From Acidobacteriota bacterium (GTDB taxonomy: Bacteria; Acidobacteriota; Terriglobia; Terriglobales; Acidobacteriaceae): a DNA stretch of 64,000 nucleotides. Of this stretch, positions 17,419 through 25,420 are shown piece by piece (position 1 is the stretch's first letter; every line of letters begins with the position of its first letter). The notes beneath the pieces are model-generated. The model did no database searches. It saw only the letters and a list, made by a program, of their open reading frames with translations, and was not told the DNA's origin. Made by a program: the position numbers and the translations under genes. The stretch is from positions 1 through 64,000 of the forward strand of contig PJLO01000001.1 in assembly GCA_003010405.1 (NCBI GenBank). Direction: 5' to 3'.

Positions 17419-18524
17419 AAAAGATTCTGGCGCAGGCCAACAAAGAATGGATGCAATTGCGGCGCGACCGTCTGCTCCTGGCTCTCGGCGTACTGATGCC
17501 ATTGGTACTGCTGTTTCTCTATGGCACCAGCCAGTCCCTGCAACTGCGAAACGTTCCCGTCGCCGCCTACGACTATGACAATTCTGTGCTTAGCAGGGCG
17601 TACATCGAAACCTATGGCGCGGCCATCACATTTCGACTTGTCCCACATGACCCTCAGAAATCGCCAGAATCGACTCTCCTTTATGGAGACGCGCGCGCCG
17701 TGTTGATCATTCCTGCGAATTTTGACCGAGATGTACGGCGAGGCAGCCACCCCAGAGTTCAACTGCTGATCGACGGTACCGACGCAAATACGGGCACAGT
17801 TCTGAAGAACATGGCGAGATCTCTCAATGCCAGTTTCCTGAAGAAAAACAATCTCACGCAACCCTCGCCGGTGCTTGTAAGACTGGAGCCACGGTTGTGG
17901 TTTAACCCGGGACTTTCGAACGCGATTTACTTCGGAACAGGGGCGCTGGCCATGGTGCTGGCTCTGTTCCCGGCGTTACTGGGGGCGCTTTCGGTGGCGC
18001 GTGAGTACGAGTTGGGAAACATCATCCAAGCTTATGCCTCCAGCCTCTCTGGATTTCAGTGGATCGTCGGCAAGTCAATTCCCTATATCATTCTGGGCTT
18101 CGTGGAACTGGTGATCTGTTTCGCTCTCGGCATGCTGATTTTCGACTATCACATACCGACCGATCCAAGCGTACTGCTGGTGGCCACGTTCTTCTATCTC
18201 GTAGCGGGCATCTTTTATGGCATGTTGTTCGGCAATGCCACGGGCACGCAGAGCGCCGCAATTCAGGGCGTGCAGATGGGAGCGTTCCTGCTGGCTCTGC
18301 TTCTCTCTGGATACCTGTTTCCGGTGCGTAACATCCCGGACTCATTCCGCTGGATCTCCTACACTCTGCCCGCAACGCACTACATAGTGGTTGTACGAAA
18401 CTGCCTGCTGCGCGACGCCGAATGGAACATCATGCTCCGGCCGATCACAGCGCTTGCGGTCCTTTCAGCCATCTTCTTTGCCCTGAACATGCTTCAGGTG
18501 CGAAAGATGCAATTTAAGGGATAA
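17415..18524 (+). CDS. ABC-2 type permease, subunit 1 (YbhS-like)
   Basis: The 369-aa product has one N-terminal membrane helix (LLALGVLMPLVLLFLYGTSQ), a large periplasmic domain (about 40-175) and five more C-terminal helices, the ABC2_membrane_3 topology. SVAREYELGNIIQAYAS and RWISYTLPATHYIVVVR are typical coupling-helix and late-loop motifs. The gene overlaps the ATPase stop by 4 bases and ends 10 bases before the second permease. The two permeases are similar in layout and likely form a heterodimer. Confidence 0.9.
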   Translation: MKKILAQANKEWMQLRRDRLLLALGVLMPLVLLFLYGTSQSLQLRNVPVAAYDYDNSVLSRAYIETYGAAITFRLVPHDPQKSPESTLLYGDARAVLIIPANFDRDVRRGSHPRVQLLIDGTDANTGTVLKNMARSLNASFLKKNNLTQPSPVLVRLEPRLWFNPGLSNAIYFGTGALAMVLALFPALLGALSVAREYELGNIIQAYASSLSGFQWIVGKSIPYIILGFVELVICFALGMLIFDYHIPTDPSVLLVATFFYLVAGIFYGMLFGNATGTQSAAIQGVQMGAFLLALLLSGYLFPVRNIPDSFRWISYTLPATHYIVVVRNCLLRDAEWNIMLRPITALAVLSAIFFALNMLQVRKMQFKG

Positions 18525-18534
18525 GGAGGTTCGC

Positions 18535-19659
18535 TTGTCTGATTTTCTGCGACGCTACTGGGCGCTGACCGTCAAAGAAGTCCAGCAACTTATGCGCAAT
18601 CGCGGACTGCTCATTCAGTTGCTCATCCCGCCGACCGTGGTGCTGATCGTATTCGGGTACGCACTGAATCCCGAGGTACGGCATTTGCGGATGGGCGTTG
18701 TAGATCAGAGCATGACTCCACAAAGCCGCGCGTTCGTCGACTCTTTGACGGAAAACGAATCTTTCGATGTGAGCCAACGCTTCCTAAGCGCCAAAGACGC
18801 GGAAGCCGCACTTAACAGGCTGCAATTGGAGATGTTCATTGTCATCCCAACGCAGTTCGCACGCGACCTGCGAGCAGGTCAACCTGCTAACCTGCAACTC
18901 GTTATTGACGCCGTGGATGCCAACACCGCACAGATTTCCCGCGGCTACATGCAGCAGGGAATGATGTGGGCGTTATCGCATTACAACTCCTGGAACGGAC
19001 TGGACCCTCTTGTGCGGCCAGGTGCCGTCTCGATTGACTCGACGGTTCTCTACAACCCTGGCTTGGTGACGCCGTGGTACTACGTTACCGGCATCATGGC
19101 CGTCCTCATGTTCATCAATGGTTCGCTGGTGGCTTCGGCGCTGGCGGTGAAGGAGAAGGAGACCGGCACAATTGAACAGTTGCTTATGACCCCGGCCCAG
19201 ACCGCGGAGATGCTGCTCGCCAAAACCACCCCGGTCTTTGTACTACTCATGCTCGTTCTGATGCTTGCCTTGACAGTCTCCGTGCTTGTTTTCGACTTGC
19301 CGTTCCGCGGCTCGTTCGTGCTCTTCGTGGTGTCCGGTATGTTTGCAGCGCTAGCCGGGATCGGGATCGGAGTGACACTCGCGACAGTTTCAAAATCGCA
19401 GCAGCAGGCGCAACTGCTGACGTTCTTCGTCAATCCGCCCCTCACGTTGTTATCTGGTATGGGTTCGCCCATCGATAACATGCCGTGGTATTTCCAGAAA
19501 ATATCGATTGTGAATCCCCTACGTTATCTGGTGCAAATCATTCGAGGCGTCACTATCAAAGACATGCCATTCAACGCGCTATGGCCGGATCTTGCGGCTC
19601 TGGTGGCATTCTCGATCATCCTCTTCGCAATCAGCGCATGGCGATTCCGGAAGCAGTAA
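18535..19659 (+). CDS. ABC-2 type permease, subunit 2 (YbhR-like)
   Basis: The 374-aa product starts at TTG (18535) behind a strong AAGGAGG. N-terminal helix LLIQLLIPPTVVLIVFGYAL is followed by a periplasmic domain with FDVSQRFLSAKDAEAAL and VDANTAQISRGYMQQ, then five helices. The coupling motif is ALAVKEKETGTIEQLLMTPAQTAEMLLAKT, and the end contains MPWYFQKISIVNPLRYLVQIIRG. It completes the pump with the preceding genes. The TTG start with a very good Shine-Dalgarno site may set the ratio of the two subunits. Confidence 0.9.
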   Translation: MSDFLRRYWALTVKEVQQLMRNRGLLIQLLIPPTVVLIVFGYALNPEVRHLRMGVVDQSMTPQSRAFVDSLTENESFDVSQRFLSAKDAEAALNRLQLEMFIVIPTQFARDLRAGQPANLQLVIDAVDANTAQISRGYMQQGMMWALSHYNSWNGLDPLVRPGAVSIDSTVLYNPGLVTPWYYVTGIMAVLMFINGSLVASALAVKEKETGTIEQLLMTPAQTAEMLLAKTTPVFVLLMLVLMLALTVSVLVFDLPFRGSFVLFVVSGMFAALAGIGIGVTLATVSKSQQQAQLLTFFVNPPLTLLSGMGSPIDNMPWYFQKISIVNPLRYLVQIIRGVTIKDMPFNALWPDLAALVAFSIILFAISAWRFRKQ

Positions 19660-19678
19660 CACCAGCCAGGAGGCAGTT

Positions 19679-20494
19679 ATGGCAAAGAAAAACGATGATT
19701 CCGCCACCCCGAAACTCAAGCTGAAGCGCAAGGAATACGAAACCGAACTGCGCCAGCTCCAGGCTGAGCTATGTCATTTGCAGGAATGGGTGAAATACAA
19801 GGGCCAGCGTATCATCATCATCTTTGAGGGCCGCGACGGCGCCGGAAAGGGTGGCACCATTAAGGCCATCACCGAGCGTGTAAGCCCGCGCGTATTTCGC
19901 GTGACTGCGCTTCCCGCCCCAACAGAACGCGAAAAGTCCCAGCTGTACCTGCAGCGCTACGTGCAGCACTTTCCAGCCGCCGGTGAAATTGTGATCTTCG
20001 ATCGCAGTTGGTATAACCGTGCCGGCGTTGAACACGTCATGGGATTTTGCACCAACGAGGAGCATCGCCGTTTTCTAGAACTGTGCCCCATTGTTGAGCA
20101 GTTCATCACGGGAGCTGGGATTTTGCTGATCAAATACTGGCTCGAGGTGAGCAACAAGGAACAGGAGCGGCGCTTTCAGGCCCGCATCGACGACCCGCTG
20201 CGCCAATGGAAGCTCAGTGCGATCGACTTGCCGTCCCGCACCCGCTGGTACGATTACTCCCGAGCGCGCGACATGATGCTGGAGGCCACCGATACAGAGA
20301 ATGCTCCCTGGTACATTGTGCACTCCGATGACAAGAAGCGTGCTCGCCTCAACTGCATATCACATCTTTTAAGCTTGGTTCCTTATGAAGAGGTCTCCCG
20401 GAAGAAGATCAAACTGCCCGACCGCTCTACGAAGGAAGCTTACGATGATCAAGTTACGCTCGAAGGCAGGAGATTCGTTCCCGAAAAGTATTGA
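19679..20494 (+). CDS. ppk2: Polyphosphate kinase 2 (PPK2 family)
   Basis: The 271-aa enzyme transfers phosphate between polyphosphate and nucleotides (family knowledge). Visible motifs are Walker A GRDGAGKGG (51-59), the FDRSWYNRAGVEHVMGFC block that forms Walker B and lid contacts, and WLEVSNKEQERRFQARIDDPLRQWKLS. This is the standard single-domain layout with a Lys-rich N-terminus. ATG at 19679 follows AGGAGG; an upstream frame from 19592 lies inside the permease gene and is not the start. It is 19 bases after the permease stop, so it may share the efflux operon transcript, although a functional link is not evident. Confidence 0.92.
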   Translation: MAKKNDDSATPKLKLKRKEYETELRQLQAELCHLQEWVKYKGQRIIIIFEGRDGAGKGGTIKAITERVSPRVFRVTALPAPTEREKSQLYLQRYVQHFPAAGEIVIFDRSWYNRAGVEHVMGFCTNEEHRRFLELCPIVEQFITGAGILLIKYWLEVSNKEQERRFQARIDDPLRQWKLSAIDLPSRTRWYDYSRARDMMLEATDTENAPWYIVHSDDKKRARLNCISHLLSLVPYEEVSRKKIKLPDRSTKEAYDDQVTLEGRRFVPEKY

Positions 20495-20587
20495 TACGAT
20501 GTCGTGACCTTTGTTTACGGCACACTGGCACGGTGATACGCTGTGCGCGTCAAAGTCTCGTGGGCTCATTTGAGTCAGGAGGACATC

Positions 20588-20995
20588 ATGTCACCGCGTA
20601 CAACTTTTCTCGGCAGGTTAATCGGGCTTTATTTCATTCTGCTTTCGCTGGCTATGACCATTCATAGGCAAGCGACTGTGGAGACGATGAACGCTCTTGT
20701 TCGTAACGCTCCTGAGTTGTTCTTGAGTGGAATCATTGCGGTAGCCATAGGGCTGGCAATTGTTCTCGGCCACAATATCTGGTCGGGCGGTGTGCTTCCT
20801 GTCGTCGTCACCCTAATCGGATGGTTGGCGCTGATCAAAGGCGCTCTCTTGTTGTTCTTATCGCCAGAGCAGACCAATCGATTTCTTCTCGCGGGGCTCC
20901 ACTACGAACAGTTCTTCTATTTCTACACTGCTTTTACGTTTGTCCTTGGAGCCTATCTGGCCTGTGCGGGGTTTTCTAAGCACCGCATTCCTTAA
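20588..20995 (+). CDS. Small integral membrane protein, unknown function
   Basis: The product is 135 aa with AGGAGG 6 bases before the ATG. Four hydrophobic segments are visible: LIGLYFILLSLAMTI, LFLSGIIAVAIGLAIVLG, LPVVVTLIGWLALIKGALLLFL and FYTAFTFVLGAYLACAG. No catalytic motif is seen. It stands alone between ppk2 and the TrpF-like gene. An AT-rich palindrome TTAAATATTTAA lies at its 3' end. Confidence 0.7.
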   Translation: MSPRTTFLGRLIGLYFILLSLAMTIHRQATVETMNALVRNAPELFLSGIIAVAIGLAIVLGHNIWSGGVLPVVVTLIGWLALIKGALLLFLSPEQTNRFLLAGLHYEQFFYFYTAFTFVLGAYLACAGFSKHRIP

Positions 20996-21158
20996 ATATT
21001 TAAATATATCGATGTCGGAGGGCCGTGCTCGATGCTTTTGGGGCGACACCGAGTTCACGTGAGAGGCATCTTATGCTCCCACGGTTTCCGTTGCTTGTGC
21101 TGGTGCATCGTTCAGCCAGTTGACAGCACTCGGACAGCCATCCTGCTACCATGAGCAC

Positions 21159-21824
21159 ATGACCACGCTGGTGCAAATCTATGAAGTGACCAGCCCGAAA
21201 GAAGCCGCTGCTCTCGCCGCACTTGGCGTGAATCATATTGGGGTTCTGGTGGGGAAAGGAAAATTTCCTCGGGAGCAGTCATATACAGCAGCCCGGCAGA
21301 TATTCGCAGCGGTTCCAGCAAGAGGCCAAAAGCTCTCCTTGAGCCTTGCCAATCAGATCGAAGAGCTTGCAGAAGTGGTAGAGGAAACCCGCCCCGACAT
21401 CCTTCATCTCGGTACACGCCCGGACGATCTTATTCCCTCTCAAGTGCTGGAGCTGAAAGCACTATTTCCGACCTTGAAAGTCATGCGTACTATCCCCGTT
21501 CGTGACGAGCGCGACATTGCGATTGCCAAGAGCTACGAGGGCATTGCGGATTTTCTGCTGCTGGATACGTGGAAATCGGGAGAGCCGGAGATAGGAGCAT
21601 GCGGCCTTGTTCATGATTGGGCTGTCAGTCGCCGGATTGTGGCGGAAGTCCAAATTGACGTCATTCTGGCTGGCGGAATAGGCCCGGAGAATGCATCCGA
21701 GGCGATACGGCTGGTCAGCCCCGCAGGTTTGGACTCAAAAACAAAGACGGACTTGCCGGACGGTTCTGGCAAGGACTTGCAGAAGGTGCGTGCAATGGTG
21801 CAGGCCGTGCGGCGAGCCGGGTAG
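21159..21824 (+). CDS. Phosphoribosylanthranilate isomerase-like (TrpF family) protein
   Basis: The 221-aa product fits a TIM barrel of the PRAI family. TLVQIYEVTSPKEAAALAALGVNHIGVL is strand 1 with its loop, DILHLG is a middle strand, FLLLDTW carries the catalytic-type aspartate, and ILAGGIGPENASEAI with PAGLDSKTKTD forms the phosphate-binding end. The normal N-terminal KICG start and active-site cysteine are replaced by TLVQIYEV, so classical tryptophan-pathway activity is doubtful. No other trp gene is nearby. A paralog with another substrate is possible. Confidence 0.7.
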   Translation: MTTLVQIYEVTSPKEAAALAALGVNHIGVLVGKGKFPREQSYTAARQIFAAVPARGQKLSLSLANQIEELAEVVEETRPDILHLGTRPDDLIPSQVLELKALFPTLKVMRTIPVRDERDIAIAKSYEGIADFLLLDTWKSGEPEIGACGLVHDWAVSRRIVAEVQIDVILAGGIGPENASEAIRLVSPAGLDSKTKTDLPDGSGKDLQKVRAMVQAVRRAG

Positions 21825-21844
21825 CAGGCATGGGCGCTCCTGCT

Positions 21845-22537
21845 TCAAGACCCTCGCGCACCTTCCCTTACCAAAGCCTCCGCACACGCCGGATCGTCAT
21901 TCTTCACTAAATTTACTCGGCTGCTCACCTCGTAACGTTTCATGAGCGCTGGGTCGAACGGCTTGAGTAAGTCGCAGATTTCCTCCGGATTCTCGAATCC
22001 GGGATCGAGCCACTGGTCGTAGGCATCATACGGCAGGATGACGGGCATGCGGTCATGGATGTCGGCACAGAGGGAGTTGGCCTCGGTAGTGATGATGGAG
22101 CAGGTCTCGATGATCTTGCCTTCCGGACTTCGCCATGAATCCCATATTCCGGCAAAGGCGAAGACGGAATCGTCCGCCATGGTAAAGCAGTACGGAGTCT
22201 TTGTCTTGCCACTTCGCACCCATTCGTAAAAACCGTCGGTGGGAACGAGGCACCGCCGTCTCTTCAGCGAATCGCGGAAGGCAGGCTTAGTGGCAACGGT
22301 CTCGGCACGGGCGTTAATCAACTTGTTGCCGATGCTGGCGTCTTTCGCCCAATAAGGAATCAGTCCCCATCGCATGCGGGAAACGAAGCGTTTGGGTTCA
22401 TCTGGACGTTGACGAATGACAAGGATATCCTGAGCCGGGGCTAGGTTATAGCGAGGCACCCAGTCATCTTCGGGCTCCACGCCGAAGCGGTCAGCGATGA
22501 GCTCCTTCTTACGTGAGAGGTGGTAGCGTCCGCACAT
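21845..22537 (-). CDS. yedK: SOS response-associated peptidase (SRAP/YedK/HMCES family)
   Basis: The 230-aa product begins MCGRYHLS, placing the catalytic cysteine at position 2 after Met removal. It has the other active-site blocks NARAET, RRCLVPTDGFYEW and HDRMPVILP. In relatives the N-terminal cysteine forms a stable thiazolidine crosslink with abasic sites in single-stranded DNA and protects them. It begins 5 bases after the stop of an unknown exported protein (22543-23220) on the same strand, and a decayed copy of its 5' end lies at 23291-23364. Confidence 0.92.
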   Translation of the reverse strand: MCGRYHLSRKKELIADRFGVEPEDDWVPRYNLAPAQDILVIRQRPDEPKRFVSRMRWGLIPYWAKDASIGNKLINARAETVATKPAFRDSLKRRRCLVPTDGFYEWVRSGKTKTPYCFTMADDSVFAFAGIWDSWRSPEGKIIETCSIITTEANSLCADIHDRMPVILPYDAYDQWLDPGFENPEEICDLLKPFDPALMKRYEVSSRVNLVKNDDPACAEALVREGARGS

Positions 22538-22542
22538 AGTTT

Positions 22543-23220
22543 TCAGTTCAAAGAATTTCTGCGTGATTCGAGCAGTGCCGGGGAGGAAACGAACACCTCT
22601 GTTCCGATGTCATCACCAGCCAATGATTGCACCTCGGAAACTTTCGCGAAGATGCTCGGAAGGGTCCAGATTGCTCTGTGCTGTTTTTGGATTGCCGCGA
22701 TGGCATTTTGAAGAGTGACTATATCCAGCTGTGGTCTGGCGTTCAACTTAGCGTTCATGTCTTGCACAACGCCGACGAACGGCGCTTGGACTGTGAAGCG
22801 CACCGAGGCCAAATGGCCCGCAATGAACTGCATGCTCCCACTGTCAAATTCTGCGGCAAACCGCGAGTCGACCTCGATAGTTTGTCCTGCCAGTGCTGCC
22901 AAAACAGTGCTGCAGCCCTTCACATCCGTCCAGAGCGCCGACGATGGTTGATTATCCTTGTCCTTCGTTTTGGCTTTTTCGATGGCCTTTTTTACTTTCG
23001 GGGTGACGAGAAACGAGCGGCAGTAATCAGCCGAAAGCATGCTTTCTTTGTCCGCCATTTTTGCAATTGAGAAGAATTCTTGCGCTGATTCTCCGAGTCG
23101 GTGCTCCTTGAATGTGGGCTGAGCTTTCTGATCGAGTTCGATATTTGGTTGCTGAGCTTGGAGCAAGGTCGCAGCTCCTAAAACGGCTGCCACGAAGCTA
23201 AGAAAGCGGTTCAATGTCAT
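22543..23220 (-). CDS. Exported protein of unknown function
   Basis: The 225-aa product has a clear signal peptide (MTLNRFLSFVAAVLGAATLLQAQ, likely cut after QAQ). The mature part is polar, with two cysteines far apart (YCRSFL and VKGCSTVL) that could form a disulfide. The sequence contains no recognised enzyme motif. It is read in the same direction as the SRAP gene and separated from it by only 5 bases. No function is proposed. Confidence 0.65.
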   Translation of the reverse strand: MTLNRFLSFVAAVLGAATLLQAQQPNIELDQKAQPTFKEHRLGESAQEFFSIAKMADKESMLSADYCRSFLVTPKVKKAIEKAKTKDKDNQPSSALWTDVKGCSTVLAALAGQTIEVDSRFAAEFDSGSMQFIAGHLASVRFTVQAPFVGVVQDMNAKLNARPQLDIVTLQNAIAAIQKQHRAIWTLPSIFAKVSEVQSLAGDDIGTEVFVSSPALLESRRNSLN

Positions 23221-23290
23221 GTGATGAACTCCTGAAACTCGGATTCCTGCGTGTCAGTAGGGTACGTCAGGAACAAACTTCCGGTGCAAT

Positions 23291-23364
23291 TTATTTGTCG
23301 GTTTCCACGCCGAAGCGGTCGGCAAGAATCTCTTTGGCGTCTGATTATAGGTAGCAGCTACACC
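23291..23364 (-). pseudogene. Decayed 5' fragment of a second SRAP gene
   Basis: Read on the minus strand, DAKEILADRFGVETDK is closely similar to KKELIADRFGVEPED in the intact SRAP gene 0.8 kb away. Upstream DNA (GTAGCTGCTACC) still resembles the MCGRY-coding start but carries changes including a lost start codon, a 2-base gap and a stop. The similarity ends after about 75 bases at an in-frame stop. It is too short to be functional and marks either an old duplication or a replaced copy. Confidence 0.6.
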
Positions 23365-23485
23365 TGATAAGGAGCAGTATAGCCTTAAGCAAAAGCCACC
23401 ATCCCGAATGATGCCAATCCGTCCGGCAAAAAGGTACAATGCGATGTTTCGGTACTTCACGAATTCCTGTTCAGGGCAGAAAACC

Positions 23486-23935
23486 ATGTTCACTCCACAG
23501 CCAATCGGCTTTGTTAAAAGTCCCTACTCCACCATTGAGCAAATTCCGAAAGGGGCAGGCGCTAAGCACGAGGCAGAAGGCATTATTGAGATTCTGCCGG
23601 AATATGAGAGCGGACTGACCGACATCGAAGGCTTTTCGCACCTCTTCGTGCTCTGGGCCTTCCATCAGTCGCAAGGATTCAATCTACTTGTCACGCCACC
23701 AACTGATGATCGCCCTCATGGCGTTTTTGCAACGCGCTCACCTAACCGACCGAATCCCATTGGGCTCACCCTGGTCGAACTCCTGCGCCGAGATGGGTCA
23801 CGGCTGTTCGTGCGTGGCGTAGATATGCTGGATGGAACGCCCATTCTTGATATCAAGCCTTACCTTTCGGCAGTACCATCCGAAGCATTGAGGCTTGGTT
23901 GGCTGGAGGAAGCTGAACGACGCAGAGGCAAATAA
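23486..23935 (+). CDS. trmO: TrmO/TsaA-type tRNA methyltransferase (m6t6A37)
   Basis: The 149-aa product is the normal length for the minimal family member. Members N6-methylate t6A at position 37 of tRNAs reading ACY, using SAM bound by a beta-barrel fold. Visible hallmarks are IGFVKSPYSTIEQIPKGAG at the start, GLTDIEGFSHLFVLWAFH, and the SAM-site block GVFATRSPNRPNPIGLT, followed by GVDMLDGTPILDIKPYL. ATG at 23486 matches the family start. An IS1595-family element is inserted 26 bases after its stop and leaves it intact. Confidence 0.9.
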   Translation: MFTPQPIGFVKSPYSTIEQIPKGAGAKHEAEGIIEILPEYESGLTDIEGFSHLFVLWAFHQSQGFNLLVTPPTDDRPHGVFATRSPNRPNPIGLTLVELLRRDGSRLFVRGVDMLDGTPILDIKPYLSAVPSEALRLGWLEEAERRRGK

Positions 23936-23953
23936 TTGCGTCCCCCTGTGTTG

Positions 23954-23961
23954 CATCAAAG
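23954..23961. repeat. Left target-site duplication of the IS1595 element (CATCAAAG)
   Basis: CATCAAAG abuts the left inverted repeat and recurs exactly at 26296-26303 beyond the right repeat. Eight bases is the duplication size typical of IS1595 transposition. Confidence 0.9.
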
Positions 23962-23983
23962 GGCAATAATATACTTGACTCAG
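23962..23983 (+). repeat. Left terminal inverted repeat of IS1595 element
   Basis: The repeat starts GGC and ends AATAATATACTTGACTCAG. It contains the -35 hexamer TTGACT of the transposase promoter. Its partner at 26274-26295 differs at a single base (C to T at position 3). Confidence 0.92.
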
Positions 23984-24003
23984 TAGTGTTTTAGTTCTAT
24001 GCT
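23975..24003 (+). promoter_or_regulatory. Transposase promoter embedded in the inverted repeat
   Basis: TTGACT (23975-23980) and TATGCT (23998-24003) are separated by exactly 17 bases. The expected transcription start lies only a few bases before the ATG at 24013, and no ribosome-binding site precedes that ATG. A leaderless or near-leaderless transposase message is therefore likely. The -35 lies in the inverted repeat, so bound transposase could repress its own promoter (inference). Confidence 0.7.
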
Positions 24004-24012
24004 GTTTTTGCT

Positions 24013-24984
24013 ATGAAAAACGAACTCCGTGAGCCCGAAACCTTACAAGACGCCATCAACTTCTTCGCTGAATCAGACAACTGCCTCGGCTACCTCGTTG
24101 CTCGCCGTTGGCCCGATGGCGTCGAGTGTCCGACTTGCGGAGCTACTGACGTTCGTTTCATCGCTACCCGCAAGATGTGGGAGTGCAAGAACAATCACTC
24201 TCGCAAGCAGTTCAGCGTCAAGGTCGGCAGCATCATGGAAGATTCCGCCATCGGCCTCGACAAGTGGCTGGTTGCGATGTGGATGGTAGCCAACTGCAAG
24301 AACGGCATCAGCAGCTATGAGCTTTCCCGCACCATTGGCCTAACCCAGAAATCCGCTTGGTTCATGCTTCACCGTATCCGTCTCGCCATGCAGGACGAGA
24401 ATATGGGCAAGATCGGCGGAAGCGGGACTCCCGTTGAAATAGATGAAACCTTCATCGGCGGCAAGACCAAGAACATGCACAAGAGCCGCAAGCCCAAGCC
24501 CGTCGCCAACCGGACTCCTAGACTCTCTGGCGTCATCGGCAAGACTATTGTGGTCGGAATGTTAGAGCGCAATGGACGAGTGAAAGCACAAGTCGTAGAG
24601 AGCCGGACTCAGGCCGTTCTACATGAACTCATCCGTAAGAATGTCGCCACCGGAACCACTCTCATGACCGACGAACATGGCGGATACAGGGGAACCGATT
24701 TTGAACACGAAATCATCAATCACGCCAACGAGTATGTGAATGGCTTAGTCCATACCAACGGCATCGAAAACTTCTGGTCGCTACTGAAGCGCGGATTGAA
24801 CGGAACTTACGTTTCAGTCGAGCCATTCCACCTATTCCGCTACATCGATGAACAGGCGTTTCGCTTTAACAACCGCAAGAAGATGACCGACTTCGACCGC
24901 TTTAGCCTTCTGTCCGCAAGCCTAGCCAACAAGCGGCTCACTTATGCCGAACTTACTGGCAAGGTGTCTCCGACGTGTTGCTAA
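24013..24984 (+). CDS. IS1595-family (ISXO2-like) transposase
   Basis: The 323-aa product has an N-terminal zinc ribbon with CPTC (39-42) and a later C/H pair (WECKNNH, 57-62), then KQFSVKVGSIMEDS. Next come the helix-turn-helix-like NGISSYELSRTIGLTQKSAWFMLHRIR and the ISXO2 DDE core: D144 (EIDETFIGG), D220 (LMTDEHGGY) and E252 in HTNGIENFWSLLKR. All catalytic residues are present and the frame is intact, so the element may be active. It is transcribed from a promoter in the left repeat. Confidence 0.95.
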   Translation: MKNELREPETLQDAINFFAESDNCLGYLVARRWPDGVECPTCGATDVRFIATRKMWECKNNHSRKQFSVKVGSIMEDSAIGLDKWLVAMWMVANCKNGISSYELSRTIGLTQKSAWFMLHRIRLAMQDENMGKIGGSGTPVEIDETFIGGKTKNMHKSRKPKPVANRTPRLSGVIGKTIVVGMLERNGRVKAQVVESRTQAVLHELIRKNVATGTTLMTDEHGGYRGTDFEHEIINHANEYVNGLVHTNGIENFWSLLKRGLNGTYVSVEPFHLFRYIDEQAFRFNNRKKMTDFDRFSLLSASLANKRLTYAELTGKVSPTCC

Positions 24985-25280
24985 TCCTTATCGCGGGAAG
25001 CGCGGACGCCCCCCAAAGAATCAGAAACGCGCAATCGAATCTTAAACTTGTTTAGCTTTGTTTCGCGAATGGTCTCTAGCGAACCAATAAATTCAAGAAC
25101 GGCATTGATCTCAGCCGATGGATCAGAGACGATCCATCGGTCGTGACAAACCGGACAAACCGTAATCCGCTGAGTTGCACTGGCAATGCTAACCAGAATT
25201 TCGGCTCCGCAAGCCTCACAGCAGTATTCAATGCCGCAGATGTCGCTTGGCTCAATTGTTACTCGTTCATGGAGTGTCAT
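24981..25280 (-). CDS. IS cargo: small zinc-ribbon protein
   Basis: The 99-aa product has cysteines at 15, 20, 21, 24, 42 and 45 (ICGIEYCCEACG and VCPVCHDRW), the pattern of one or two zinc knuckles. The C-terminal 45 residues are charged with a possible helix. The start ATG overlaps the stop of the 47-aa gene (ATGA), so translation is probably coupled. The gene ends overlapping the transposase stop by 3 bases. No enzymatic motif is seen; nucleic-acid or protein binding is likely. It is part of the cargo operon. Confidence 0.75.
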   Translation of the reverse strand: MTLHERVTIEPSDICGIEYCCEACGAEILVSIASATQRITVCPVCHDRWIVSDPSAEINAVLEFIGSLETIRETKLNKFKIRLRVSDSLGGVRASRDKD

Positions 25281-25420
25281 TTCTGCTTTCCCCTTCTCGT
25301 TCCCCGTTCCACCTTCTCCGCCTTCTCGGCCTCTAGTTTGGCCTTGATCGTGGCGTGAGGAACTCGCAGGAGTTTGGTCGCCAGTGAATCAAACTTCTTA
25401 AACTCAGAATTACGCTCCAT
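25277..25420 (-). CDS. IS cargo: 47-aa charged protein, antitoxin-like
   Basis: The product opens MERNSEFKKFDSLATKLL, continues RVPHATIKAKLEAEKAEK and ends in a basic tail (GTRRGKQK). It starts inside the last codons of the HEPN-like gene (11-base overlap) and its stop overlaps the next ATG by 4 bases. Small proteins with an FDxLxxxLLxVPHxxIKxKL pattern are common in bacteria and often lie beside other small or toxin-like genes. This one is too short for most automatic gene calls. A role as antitoxin or adaptor for the HEPN-like protein is an inference from gene order and size. Confidence 0.7.
   Translation of the reverse strand: MERNSEFKKFDSLATKLLRVPHATIKAKLEAEKAEKVERGTRRGKQK

Noticed and set aside
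20994..21010. AT-rich palindrome TTAAATATTTAA considered as a regulatory operator or origin motif
   Set aside because: It sits at the 3' end of a gene with no repeated copies. A chance AT-rich palindrome of this size is not convincing.
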